Part shown: positions 54,385 through 63,061 of the stretch, one piece after another | How positions within the stretch are numbered: the first letter of the stretch is position 1 | How the letters are laid out: every line of letters begins with the position of its first letter | Source of the DNA: Virgibacillus subterraneus | GTDB taxonomy: Bacteria > Bacillota > Bacilli > Bacillales > Amphibacillaceae | Assembly: GCF_900110695.1 (NCBI RefSeq) | Contig: NZ_FOEH01000006.1 | Coordinates: 119,360-183,359 of the forward strand | Reading direction: 5' to 3' | Length of the DNA: 64,000 nucleotides | Translations under genes and position numbers: made by a program | Notes under the pieces: model-generated | The model's input: only the letters and a program-made list of their open reading frames with translations | Told to the model about the DNA's origin: nothing | Database searches by the model: none

Positions 54385-55134
54385 TACGGTAAATCCCCTT
54401 CCTTGTGAAATGATGAGCAAAACTAATAACACTATGATAAATGATTATTTTTTAACGGCATAACATTTACATGTGTCTTTACACTTATATTTACACATTG
54501 AAACTGAAAAAGCAATACTTTTTTTACTTTGTAATGGATTTAAACTGCGACACAATGGGAATTCTCTTTTGTGACGTTTTATCCCGTTCTAATGATGGTG
54601 GAGTCCTTTAATTCGTTCCGGCAGAATACTTTGCTTTCACCGCTCCGGGTACCAATGCGACATCTGCTCAAGCTAGCGCTTTTGCAGTGTCTTACTAGCC
54701 ACGGTCTCTGCCTCCACTGATAGAGATTTACTGATTATAGTCCATAAAATTAACGTTTCATTGGAAGTTATTCTAATCTGTAAGAAAATGCGAGATTCCA
54801 ATGGGTCATCGGCTAAGAACGGTCACTCATCGGTCGAGTATTTTTTCGTAGCGTTGGATTAGTAATCATCTTATAAAGGATGGAAGGAAACCATGATGAA
54901 GTTGTGACGCAATTTATATCACCTACGTTGAAAAAGCACAATAACAGCCTTCATATAGATGAGTTTGGAGAATATATAAGGGGTTTCTAAAAAAGTAAGG
55001 TACACTTTCAGAAACATTCCTTTAGTGATATCATAAGTCTTTTAAAAAAATAGTTGAAGTCTAATGCATGATAGAAGCTTGTTCGGTATAATGAAGTATA
55101 TAATACGTAAAAGGACAATTCTAGGGGGATCTAT
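54385..55134. other. 750-bp gene-free region with a G+C-rich repeat-like block
   Basis: No reading frame with a ribosome site is visible. Bases 54600-54720 (from CGTTCCGGCAGAATACTTTG to CTCTGCCTCCACTGATAG) are richer in G+C than the surroundings and look like a decayed interspersed repeat. They are flanked by CTGCGACACAATGG (54547) and GTTGTGACGCAATTT (54901), similar to the flanks of the repeat pair at 20796-21090. The remaining DNA is A+T-rich. Confidence 0.45.
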
Positions 55135-55677
55135 ATGACAGAAGAAGGGAATAAGGTACTTGGTGAAAAGAGAAGAAAATTAATTTTAACGTGGCTGAAA
55201 GACCGTAATGATCCGATGACCGGCAAAATGTTGGCGGAACGGATGAATGTCAGCCGCCAAGTTATCGTACAGGATGTTTCCCTTTTAAAAGCAAAAGGTG
55301 AACCCATAATTGCTACCTCACGCGGGTATGTTTATTTTCAGGAGAATAATAAGAATCCCAAGATCCAGAGGGTAATCGCGGTTTGTCATCTGTCAGAAGA
55401 TACGGAGATTGAATTGTATACACTTGTTGATCATGGAGTATCGGTTCAGAATGTAATGGTGGAGCACCCTATTTACGGAGATATTACTGGATCACTGATG
55501 TTAAAAAACCGCCGTGATGTTGATGCTTTTCTTGATGAAATGAAACAAACAAAGGCTACTTTGCTATCCCACCTTACTGAAGGTATTCACTTACATACGA
55601 TTGAGGCTGAAACACAGAGTCAGCTTGATGAAGCTTGTGAAGCATTGCGTACCAAAGGAATATTATTAGAACAATGA
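55135..55677 (+). CDS. niaR: Niacin-responsive repressor NiaR (3H domain)
   Basis: Transcriptional repressor of 180 residues (YrxA in B. subtilis). N-terminal HTH_11 domain: KRRKLILTWLKD, MTGKMLAERMNVSRQVIVQD, ATSRGYVY. C-terminal 3H domain named for three metal-binding histidines: VCHLSEDTEIELYTLVDHG, VEHPIYGDITGSL and HLTEGIHLHTIEA. In Bacillus it represses NAD biosynthesis genes when nicotinate is present; no such gene is in the window. GGGGG precedes the ATG. Confidence 0.93.
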   Translation: MTEEGNKVLGEKRRKLILTWLKDRNDPMTGKMLAERMNVSRQVIVQDVSLLKAKGEPIIATSRGYVYFQENNKNPKIQRVIAVCHLSEDTEIELYTLVDHGVSVQNVMVEHPIYGDITGSLMLKNRRDVDAFLDEMKQTKATLLSHLTEGIHLHTIEAETQSQLDEACEALRTKGILLEQ

Positions 55678-55758
55678 GTAAAGAAAAGCGTTTATGACAT
55701 TTTACTTAATCAGCAGATAATAATTGATTATAATACTTATGAAGGGTAGGATGTGGAT

Positions 55759-56229
55759 ATGATTCGTGTTTTATTTGTATGTTTAGGTAACATTTGCCGA
55801 TCACCAATGGCTGAAGCAGTATTTCGTGATTTAGTTGATAAAGAAAATTTAACTGATAGAATTGATGCTGACTCAGGAGGTATTGGTGACTGGCATTCTG
55901 GAGAATCTCCTCATAAAGGTACTAGAGAATTGTTAGACAAGTATCAAATAGGGTATAAGGAAATAAAGGCTAGACAGGTAAATCTTAGTGACTGGGGAGA
56001 TTTTGATTATATCATTGCGATGGATGAGCAGAATAGAAAAGACATGCAAAATCTAAGTAATAAAGCTGGTGATGCAAAATTAGCCAAACTGATGGATTTT
56101 GTACAGGATCCCCAAGAAGGAAATATACCGGACCCTTATTATACAGGCAATTTTGATTACACATACGAATTAATCTCTGAAGGCTGTAATGAATTACTAA
56201 GGTATATTAGAACTGAGAATAACATATAA
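55759..56229 (+). CDS. yfkJ: Low-molecular-weight protein-tyrosine phosphatase YfkJ
   Basis: Phosphatase of 156 residues. The P-loop VCLGNICRSPMAEA (CX5R) is at the N terminus, and the general-acid loop DPYYTGNFD near the C terminus. Length equals B. subtilis YfkJ, and the next two genes match yfkI and yfkH, giving the same operon. ATG 55759 is preferred to a GTG six bases earlier, which overlaps the ribosome site. Confidence 0.94.
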   Translation: MIRVLFVCLGNICRSPMAEAVFRDLVDKENLTDRIDADSGGIGDWHSGESPHKGTRELLDKYQIGYKEIKARQVNLSDWGDFDYIIAMDEQNRKDMQNLSNKAGDAKLAKLMDFVQDPQEGNIPDPYYTGNFDYTYELISEGCNELLRYIRTENNI

Positions 56230-56249
56230 GATAAAAGGAGCGATACAAA

Positions 56250-56552
56250 ATGGGTAAACGAAACTTATTTATTGGAGTTTTGATGGGTGCAATTGCAGGA
56301 GGATTAGTTTCATTATTTAATAATGATGCAAGAAATTATACAAAACTAAAAATGAATTACGCTAAAAACAGGTCAGGCTATTATGTGAAACATCCATCAG
56401 AGGCAGTTCGAAGCGCCAAGGAAAGTTTTGATAAGTTCAATAAAGAATTTTCAAGCGGTGCAGAAAATGCGATTAATGCTTTAGAACAAGTGGAAAACAC
56501 CCTAGACAAGTTTGCAAATAAAGAGCAAAAGGATTTGGAAAACACACTGTAA
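56250..56552 (+). CDS. yfkI: YtxH-domain protein (YfkI-like)
   Basis: Small protein of 100 residues with an N-terminal glycine-rich membrane helix (LFIGVLMGAIAGGLVSLFNN) and a long helical, charged tail, the YtxH layout. It lies between the phosphatase and the YihY-family gene, as in the B. subtilis yfkJ-yfkI-yfkH operon. Function unknown; AAAGGAGCG precedes the ATG. Confidence 0.85.
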   Translation: MGKRNLFIGVLMGAIAGGLVSLFNNDARNYTKLKMNYAKNRSGYYVKHPSEAVRSAKESFDKFNKEFSSGAENAINALEQVENTLDKFANKEQKDLENTL

Positions 56553-56577
56553 GATTTGATATAAGGGTGGTTAGAAA

Positions 56578-57408
56578 TTGAAAAGGATTATGGCATTTTT
56601 AAAAGAACTTTATCAACGGATTACGGAAGATGATATATTTGGTTTATCAGCTCAGTTAGCCTACTTTTTCTTACTATCCCTTTTTCCTTTCCTATTGTTT
56701 TTAATGACTTTAATTGGTTATTTGCCAATTGATCAAGCAACTGTAATAAGTTTTATTGAGACATACGCACCTGGACAAATAACAGATCTGATAAATCAAA
56801 ATGTGAGTGAGTTGATGAATGATCAAAATGGACAATTACTCTCGATTGGCATTATCGGTACGCTTTGGTCAGCATCGAATGCAATAAATGCAATCATGCG
56901 GGGGTTTAATCGAGCCTATGATGTCGATGAGGATCGTTCATTTATTGTATCCCGTCTTATAGCGATTGTGTTGACAATTGCTATGGTGCTTATAATTGGT
57001 ATGGCATTTTTATTGCCTATTTTTGGGAAAACGATTGGAGTATACATCTTCACATTTTTTGGGTTGTCTGCTGGTTTCCTCAGTGTATGGGAAACATTGC
57101 GTTGGGTTGTTTCTTCTGTAGTATTTTTCATTGTATTAGTCGCATTGTATAAGCTCGCACCCAATAAACGGATTTATTTTAAAAATGCAGTATGGGGTGC
57201 ACTTTTTGCAACGATTGGCTGGCAGCTAGTCTCATTAGCATTTTCTTTTTATGTAAGTTCAATGGGAGATTACTCAGCAACTTACGGTAGCCTGGGTACC
57301 GTCATCGTCTTGATGATTTGGTTTTATTTATCCGGAATTATTATTATGATTGGTGGCGCGATTAACGCAATACTTAACAAAGGAATAGGGAAGGGAACAG
57401 AAAAATAG
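56578..57408 (+). CDS. yfkH: YihY/BrkB-family membrane protein (YfkH-like)
   Basis: Membrane protein of 276 residues with about six helices. LSAQLAYFFLLSLFPFLLFL, WSASNAINAIMRGFNRAYDV and GSLGTVIVLMIWFYLSGIII are signature blocks of the family once mis-named ribonuclease BN. The start is a TTG after AAGGGTGG. Last gene of the yfkJIH operon; its stop codon lies inside the terminator stem. Confidence 0.92.
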   Translation: MKRIMAFLKELYQRITEDDIFGLSAQLAYFFLLSLFPFLLFLMTLIGYLPIDQATVISFIETYAPGQITDLINQNVSELMNDQNGQLLSIGIIGTLWSASNAINAIMRGFNRAYDVDEDRSFIVSRLIAIVLTIAMVLIIGMAFLLPIFGKTIGVYIFTFFGLSAGFLSVWETLRWVVSSVVFFIVLVALYKLAPNKRIYFKNAVWGALFATIGWQLVSLAFSFYVSSMGDYSATYGSLGTVIVLMIWFYLSGIIIMIGGAINAILNKGIGKGTEK

Positions 57409-57436
57409 CTATCACAATTTGTGATAGCTATTTTAG
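57401..57436. terminator. Bidirectional terminator sharing both stop codons
   Basis: AAAATAGCTATCAC / GTGATAGCTATTTT perfect 14-bp stem. It contains the TAG of yfkH (57406-57408) and the end of the convergent ATPase gene (57428). Confidence 0.9.
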
Positions 57437-59362
57437 CAACCGCAACCCATTTAAAATAACTAAGATAGTACTGCCTTCGTGACCGATTACACCTAATGGT
57501 AAATCTACTATTTGTAAAAAGTTTGACGCTATTAATAATAGAATTACACTTAAAGAAAACACAACATTTTGTTTTACAATTCTATTCATACGGCCTGACA
57601 GGTTAATGGCATTTGTTATTTTAGATAAATCATTTTTCATTAATACGACATCTGCAGTTTCCAGTGCTACATCGGTTCCTTTACCCATAGCAATTCCTAA
57701 ATTTGCACTTGCCAATGCTGGGGCATCATTTATCCCGTCCCCAACCATCGCTACATTTTCATAATCGGTTCGCAGCTGCTTTACATGGTTTACTTTTTCA
57801 TCTGGGAGACACTCAGCAATGTAATGGTCTATACCGGCTTCAGCAGCAATTGCTTTAGCAGTTGTTTCGTTGTCTCCAGTCAGCATTATCGTATGCACAC
57901 CATGCTTTTTCAAGGTTTTTATCGCTTGTTTTGTATTGTTTCTGATTGTATCTTTGAGTGCGTAAAGTGCTACGATTTCATCATTTGCTTTGACGAATAC
58001 GATGGTTTTACCTTGTTCAGCAAGTTGCTTTGCTACTCCCCCATGGAAATTGAAAGCATCCTTTTCACCAACAAAACCAGCTTTACCGATTTCCCAAGTC
58101 TCATCATTTACATAGGCAGAAACACCATGACCACTTACTGTTGTAACATGATGGATATTCAGATCATGTACGTTTGTATAATCTGTGCTAAAGGCATAAA
58201 TCGCTTTTGCTAATGGATGTATGGATTCTTTTTCAATAGCTCCAGCAATAGCAAGTACCTTTTCCTTTTCCCAATCGGTGTGAACGTATGTGTCTGTTAC
58301 TTCAGGCGTCCCGTTCGTTAACGTACCTGTCTTGTCAAAGGCTATCGCCTTAATATGACTCAAATTTTCAACATGAACGCCACCCTTAAATAGAACGCCA
58401 CTTTTAGCGCTATTTGAAATGGCGGAAAGTGTGGCTGGCATAATCGAAGCTACCAAGGCACAAGGTGAAGCAACAACTAGCAGGATCATTGCTCGGTAAA
58501 TACTCTCTGATAATGACCATCCGAAAATAAAGTAGGGTAAAAACATCATTATAGCAACCGCTGCAAGAACTACTTTTACATATGTTCCCTCAAACCGTTC
58601 TATAAACAACTGTGAAGGAGATTTTTCTTCCTGGGCTGATTGAACTAGTTGAATGATTTTTTGGAAAAGTGTTTCATCCGCATGCTTGGTGATCTTAATT
58701 GATATGGATCCGTCCAGTGCAACTGTCCCCGCAAAAACATCATTGCTGTTTATTTTACTGACGGGTACTGATTCTCCGGTAATAGCACTTTCATCGATTG
58801 ACGTTTCCCCTTTAACTATTACACCATCTGCAGGAATTCTCTCACCAGCACGTACCGAAATGATATCATCAAGTTTCAGTTCAGAAATGGGAACAATTTT
58901 TTCCTGGCCATTTGTAATCCTCAATGCTTGTTCTGGTTGTAAATCCATAAGCGATGATATCGCTTTGTCACTTTTTTTCAATGTATAGGTTTCTAAAGCC
59001 CCAGATAATGCAAAGATAAATATGAGGATGGCACCCTCTGTCCAATAACCGATGGAGGCCGATCCAATAGCAGCAAAAATCATCAGCATTTCCACATTTA
59101 GATCTCTATTTGCTATTGTTTCCTGAATTCCTTCTTTCGCTTTAGCGTAGCCGCCAATTACAAAGGCAATTAAGTGCAGGATGACCCATGCAGTAGCTGA
59201 AATGGTATCCTCTAGTGACCAAGTAATCAAAATTAGCAAACCGCTGAACAGCGCAGCAATTAATTCTATATGCACGATGAAGCGTCTAAATGGACTTTTT
59301 GCAAAAAAAGATTTGAACGTATGTGACCTTGGCGAATGTAATGTTTTTGAATTGGTCGTCAT
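57428..59362 (-). CDS. zosA: Zinc-transporting P-type ATPase, ZosA-like
   Basis: P1B-type ATPase of 644 residues, close to the 637 of B. subtilis ZosA (YkvW). Actuator TGESVPVSK, membrane metal site VVASPCALVASIMPATLSAI, phosphorylation site AFDKTGTLTNG, HP motif ESIHPLAKAI and hinge VGDGINDAPALASANLG. There is no N-terminal metal-binding domain. The S-P-C motif followed by ALVASI is a ZosA feature; the family is reported to import zinc under peroxide stress. A near-perfect PerR box lies directly upstream, agreeing with that role. Confidence 0.88.
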   Translation of the reverse strand: MTTNSKTLHSPRSHTFKSFFAKSPFRRFIVHIELIAALFSGLLILITWSLEDTISATAWVILHLIAFVIGGYAKAKEGIQETIANRDLNVEMLMIFAAIGSASIGYWTEGAILIFIFALSGALETYTLKKSDKAISSLMDLQPEQALRITNGQEKIVPISELKLDDIISVRAGERIPADGVIVKGETSIDESAITGESVPVSKINSNDVFAGTVALDGSISIKITKHADETLFQKIIQLVQSAQEEKSPSQLFIERFEGTYVKVVLAAVAIMMFLPYFIFGWSLSESIYRAMILLVVASPCALVASIMPATLSAISNSAKSGVLFKGGVHVENLSHIKAIAFDKTGTLTNGTPEVTDTYVHTDWEKEKVLAIAGAIEKESIHPLAKAIYAFSTDYTNVHDLNIHHVTTVSGHGVSAYVNDETWEIGKAGFVGEKDAFNFHGGVAKQLAEQGKTIVFVKANDEIVALYALKDTIRNNTKQAIKTLKKHGVHTIMLTGDNETTAKAIAAEAGIDHYIAECLPDEKVNHVKQLRTDYENVAMVGDGINDAPALASANLGIAMGKGTDVALETADVVLMKNDLSKITNAINLSGRMNRIVKQNVVFSLSVILLLIASNFLQIVDLPLGVIGHEGSTILVILNGLRLLK

Positions 59363-59380
59363 TATTATGAACCCCTCAGA

Positions 59381-59395
59381 TTATAATTATTACAA
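59381..59395 (-). promoter_or_regulatory. PerR box before zosA
   Basis: TTATAATTATTACAA matches the Bacillus PerR consensus TTATAATNATTATAA in all but one base. It lies 19-33 bp upstream of the zosA start. B. subtilis zosA belongs to the PerR regulon, so the site is expected. Confidence 0.8.
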
Positions 59396-59586
59396 ATAAA
59401 TACTTATTATTATTTTACCATGAGATAAAATAAAGTCAAGTGCAAATACAGGATACTAATACAGGTACGTCATAACATGAATACAGTTTAGTTTTCGGTT
59501 GAAACAATAGACTTATACTGTTACAATCATTATAAACTTTTAGATATAACACAATTAAATGTTGTGAATGAAAAGGAGTGGGATTT

Positions 59587-60459
59587 ATGTATATAAAGAA
59601 GTTAGTATTTATGTTACTAGTAACAGTATTCGCCTTAGCAGCATGTGGTGATGACGACAACCAAGAAACGGGCAACAGTAATTCTGAAGATAGTAAGTGG
59701 GCTGAAATTCAAAAATCCGGGGAATTGGTTGTTGGAACATCTGGAACTCTTATCGCATCTTCCTATTACAAGGGTGAAGGCGAGAGTGAAGACCAATTAA
59801 CAGGTTACGATGTTGAAGTAATGAGAGAGATAGCAAATCGTCTTGATCTAGACGTCTCCTATGAAATTATGGGGATCGATAGCATGCTTCCAGCTATTAA
59901 AAGTGGACGAATTGATGTAGCTGCAAACGATATTGAAATAACGAGTAGCAGAAAGGAAGAATTTAACTTTAGCAATCCTTATAAATATTCTTATTCAACG
60001 ATGGTTGTTCGTAAAGGAGATTATTCCGGAATAAATTCATTAGAAGATTTAGAAGGTAAAAAAGCCGGTGGCGGAGCAACAACTGTCTACAGTGAGATTG
60101 CCAGACATTTTGGAGCGAAAGTTAAAACATACGGAAATGCACCTAATGAAGCATATCTGCGTGACGTACATAATGGTAGAACTGATGTAATTGTAAATGA
60201 CTACTATTTATCAAAATTTGGTGTGGCAGCATTTCCGGATTTTGATATTATGCTTCATCCTGAATTAAAGTTTCACCCAACAGAACAGGCAGCAATTTTA
60301 CCAAATGAAGCAGATAAATTAACCGAAGAGATTAATAAAGTCTTGGAAGAAATGCGGGAAGATGGGACGTTGTCAGAACTAGCCAAGAAGTTTTATAAGG
60401 AAGATGCTTCCAAAAGGCCAGAAGGCGAAATAAAAGAAATAGAAGGATTGGAACTATAA
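59587..60459 (+). CDS. Amino-acid ABC transporter substrate-binding lipoprotein
   Basis: Family 3 binding protein of 290 residues. Lipobox LAAC anchors it to the membrane. GELVVGTSGTLIASSYY, LTGYDVEVMREIANRLDLDV, MLPAIKSGRIDVAANDIEIT and the late ILPNEADKLTEEINKVLEEM are typical of polar amino-acid/cystine binders. ATG 59587 is nine bases from AAAGGAG; the GTG at 59578 overlaps it. It forms an operon with the permease seven bases downstream. Confidence 0.92.
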   Translation: MYIKKLVFMLLVTVFALAACGDDDNQETGNSNSEDSKWAEIQKSGELVVGTSGTLIASSYYKGEGESEDQLTGYDVEVMREIANRLDLDVSYEIMGIDSMLPAIKSGRIDVAANDIEITSSRKEEFNFSNPYKYSYSTMVVRKGDYSGINSLEDLEGKKAGGGATTVYSEIARHFGAKVKTYGNAPNEAYLRDVHNGRTDVIVNDYYLSKFGVAAFPDFDIMLHPELKFHPTEQAAILPNEADKLTEEINKVLEEMREDGTLSELAKKFYKEDASKRPEGEIKEIEGLEL

Positions 60460-60465
60460 TAGAAC

Positions 60466-61152
60466 ATGATTAATTTTAATGGTTTTGACTTTGGTGGAGT
60501 GTTTGATATTGAGTTAGCACTGGAAAGCTTACCTTTTGTATTAGGTGGATTGCCTACTACCCTTGGTGTCGCAATCACAGGTATGGCAATTGGAATGTTT
60601 CTAGGATTGTTTTTGGCATTAGCACGAAATTCAGATAAGATTTTATTGCGCTGGCCGTCCCGGGCATATATTTCCTTTATGCGTGGCACGCCAATTCTGG
60701 TTTTTCTATATATATTATACTTTGGACTTCCATATATCGGACTAGAATTGTCGGCGCTAGTGGCTGCCTCAGCTGGCTTTGGACTGAATAGCGCAGCTTT
60801 TATCGCAGAAATTAATCGTGCCTCATTGAATAGTATTGACAGTGGCCAATGGGAGTCATCCAAAGCTCTGAATATAGGTTATTGGAACTCATTAAGGAAA
60901 GTTATTTTGCCGCAAGTAACCAGAACAGCAATTCCTCCGCTAACAAATGTGTTTATGGACATTGTTAAAGCAACTTCCCTGGCAGCAGTAATAACTGTTC
61001 CAGAGTTATTTCAAAAAACGCAGATTGTTGTGGGCAGGGAATTCGATGCCATGACATTATATATATTGGTTGCCTTAATATACTGGCCAATATGTGTAAT
61101 CATTTCATTTATGCAGGATCGTTTAGAAGTTAGATATAGCAGATTTCTATAA
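60466..61152 (+). CDS. Amino-acid ABC transporter permease (HisM/GlnP type)
   Basis: Permease of 228 residues with five predicted helices. LPFVLGGLPTTLGVAITGMA at the start, RGTPILVFLYILYFGLPYIG in the middle and the EAA-like ESSKALNIGYWNSLRKVILP loop are as in polar amino-acid permeases. It is followed by a terminator, so the usual third gene, the ATPase, is missing here. Confidence 0.92.
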   Translation: MINFNGFDFGGVFDIELALESLPFVLGGLPTTLGVAITGMAIGMFLGLFLALARNSDKILLRWPSRAYISFMRGTPILVFLYILYFGLPYIGLELSALVAASAGFGLNSAAFIAEINRASLNSIDSGQWESSKALNIGYWNSLRKVILPQVTRTAIPPLTNVFMDIVKATSLAAVITVPELFQKTQIVVGREFDAMTLYILVALIYWPICVIISFMQDRLEVRYSRFL

Positions 61153-61156
61153 AGAA

Positions 61157-61190
61157 CAAAGGACACTCTAGGTTTGAGTGTCCTTTGTCT
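61157..61190 (+). terminator. Terminator of the amino-acid ABC operon
   Basis: CAAAGGACACTC / GAGTGTCCTTTG perfect 12-bp stem followed by TCTTT. Confidence 0.9.
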
Positions 61191-61200
61191 TTACTAGGCA

Positions 61201-61272
61201 GTTAAGAAAGTATGAATCCTTTCTTTCTGCATAAGTGCAATTAAGGCTTGGCAATAAGTCGAGTTTTCTAAC
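61201..61272. repeat. Dispersed palindromic repeat, copy D
   Basis: GTTAAGAAAGTATGAATCCT, TTCTTTCTGCATAAGTGCAA, TTAAGGCTTGGCAATAAGTC, GAGTTTTCTAAC. Ends are the imperfect inverted repeats GTTAAGAAA / TTTTCTAAC. The TAG stop of the following minus-strand gene (61268-61270) is inside the repeat. Confidence 0.82.
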
Positions 61273-62434
61273 TATATTGAAATTCGACATTCTTCTTTAT
61301 GTATGTTGCAGTCAAAATAAGTACCAACATAATGACAATCACATAAAAAAAGGAAACTCCAGGGAAATATTCAAGAAATAGGCCACCCAAATATGGGCCG
61401 CTTATACTTCCGATGCTAAACGAAATTCCTGTCATTAAATTTCCGGCCGGTAAAAGTGAAGGTGGTAAAATATCCGCCAAAAACGTAATACTTAAAGAAA
61501 ACAAAGAACCAGTGAACATACCTGCTAAAGTAAATGTAATAAACAATGCGACCACTGAGTCTTCTAACGATGCGGCAGCAAGGAAGCAAAAACTCCCGAA
61601 ACTTAATACCGCTAATAAGACATTTCTTCTTCCAAGTCGGTCGCTCAACATACCTAATGGAATTTGCGTTATGACACTCCCAGCTGCAAAACAAGGAATA
61701 ATGACTGAGAGTATTTCCACATTATGGCCAATCCGTAATCCGTAAACTGGAAAAATACTATGTAATGTAGCTTCTAAAAAGCCATAGCCGAATGCCGGCA
61801 GAAGAGCAACCCATGCTATTTTGCCAGTTTTAATAAAGCGGCCTAACGAGCTTGCAGTACTGCTTGTGGTGAACCCATCCTTTTCCGGGAATTTGTTTCG
61901 CACGAAGAACATGGATGACCAGACAAGCATGCTGAGGACTGCTGATAATAAAAATGGGAGTGCTTGGCTGATCTCTAATAAACGTGTCATAAGTGGCCCT
62001 ATTGTAAAACCTACTCCGAAAAACAAACCATAGAAAGCGATATTCCTTCCCCTAGTTTCTTTTGCGCTAGTAGTTGTAATCCACGTTTGTGTTCCGAAAT
62101 GCAGCATGTTATCGCCAATACCGATAGTGACGCGTAAAATAAACCAAAACCATAAGGACTCCCAAAAAGGGAAAAGGGCCAATGAGATAAATACAAGCAT
62201 TCCGCCAACAACAATGATAGGTTTAAACCCATATTTTCGCATTGGTTTTTCCATAAAGGGAGATGCTAAAAGCACGCCAATATATAATCCTGTTGCATGT
62301 AATCCGTTAACAGATGATGCTATACCACTTTGTTCCAGAATAATTGCTAATAAAGGGAGAATCATACCTTGGGAGAATCCTGAAATAGAAACAAGAGAAA
62401 TTAATATCCAAAACCTTGCTCGCTCTGAAGCCAT
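61268..62434 (-). CDS. yfkF: MFS transporter, YfkF-like
   Basis: Major facilitator of 388 residues, twelve helices. The block GMLSDRLGRRNVLLAVLSFG between helices 8 and 9 is a full MFS motif, and ASPFMEKPMRKYGFKPIIVV is its N-terminal counterpart. Length and neighbourhood (yfkH upstream, yfkD downstream) match B. subtilis yfkF, so the symbol rests on synteny. The last codons and the stop are supplied by repeat copy D. GGAGG precedes the ATG. Confidence 0.83.
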   Translation of the reverse strand: MASERARFWILISLVSISGFSQGMILPLLAIILEQSGIASSVNGLHATGLYIGVLLASPFMEKPMRKYGFKPIIVVGGMLVFISLALFPFWESLWFWFILRVTIGIGDNMLHFGTQTWITTTSAKETRGRNIAFYGLFFGVGFTIGPLMTRLLEISQALPFLLSAVLSMLVWSSMFFVRNKFPEKDGFTTSSTASSLGRFIKTGKIAWVALLPAFGYGFLEATLHSIFPVYGLRIGHNVEILSVIIPCFAAGSVITQIPLGMLSDRLGRRNVLLAVLSFGSFCFLAAASLEDSVVALFITFTLAGMFTGSLFSLSITFLADILPPSLLPAGNLMTGISFSIGSISGPYLGGLFLEYFPGVSFFYVIVIMLVLILTATYIKKNVEFQYS

Positions 62435-62606
62435 ATTTCTCCTCCTTCAATCTCACTTATTAAATGTCATGTTCAGTTCCATTCAATGTAATTGTTTTCG
62501 CTAAAAAGGTCAATTCAAATACATTTAAATCAAAATAGGTTATGATGGTTGCAAAATAGGCTAAATATAAATAAGCTGTTCATATAAAATAAAGGAGAGA
62601 TTTACA

Positions 62607-62999
62607 ATGGATTTTTATTTAAAAGAGAATGGGATGCAGGTTGAATTAGAATATGGATCATTGGATGTATCAGGTAATGAAGACTACGGTTTTCGACCTT
62701 TTCAGCTAATGATTGCGTCAATTGCAGGATGCAGTGGATCAGTGTTACGGAAAATTTTATCTAAACAGCGAATAAAATATGAAGATTTATCTATTAATGC
62801 AGAAGTTGAACGGAATCCAAAGGAAGCAAATCGAATTGAACGTGTTGTATTATATTATGCCATTAAGGGCTACCATTTAGACCCTGACAAACTAAGCAAA
62901 AATTTAGCGCTAGCAAGAAAAAACTGTTCTATGATTCGCTCTGTTGAATATAGTATAAAGATTGAGGAACATTTAGAAACAATTGAACTAAGTCAATAA
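62607..62999 (+). CDS. OsmC-family protein
   Basis: Protein of 130 residues. Two cysteines in the family positions (ASIAGCSGSVLRK and ARKNCSMIRSVE) can act as peroxidatic and resolving residues; OsmC/Ohr proteins reduce organic hydroperoxides. The fold signature GFRPFQLMIASIAGCSGS is clear. AAAGGAGAG precedes the ATG. Single gene, divergent from yfkF. Confidence 0.9.
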   Translation: MDFYLKENGMQVELEYGSLDVSGNEDYGFRPFQLMIASIAGCSGSVLRKILSKQRIKYEDLSINAEVERNPKEANRIERVVLYYAIKGYHLDPDKLSKNLALARKNCSMIRSVEYSIKIEEHLETIELSQ

Positions 63000-63061
63000 T
63001 ATTAAAGGTATAATATTCATGTGTCTGAAAAAACTAAGCTAAAAGGAAAGGAATGGGACAC

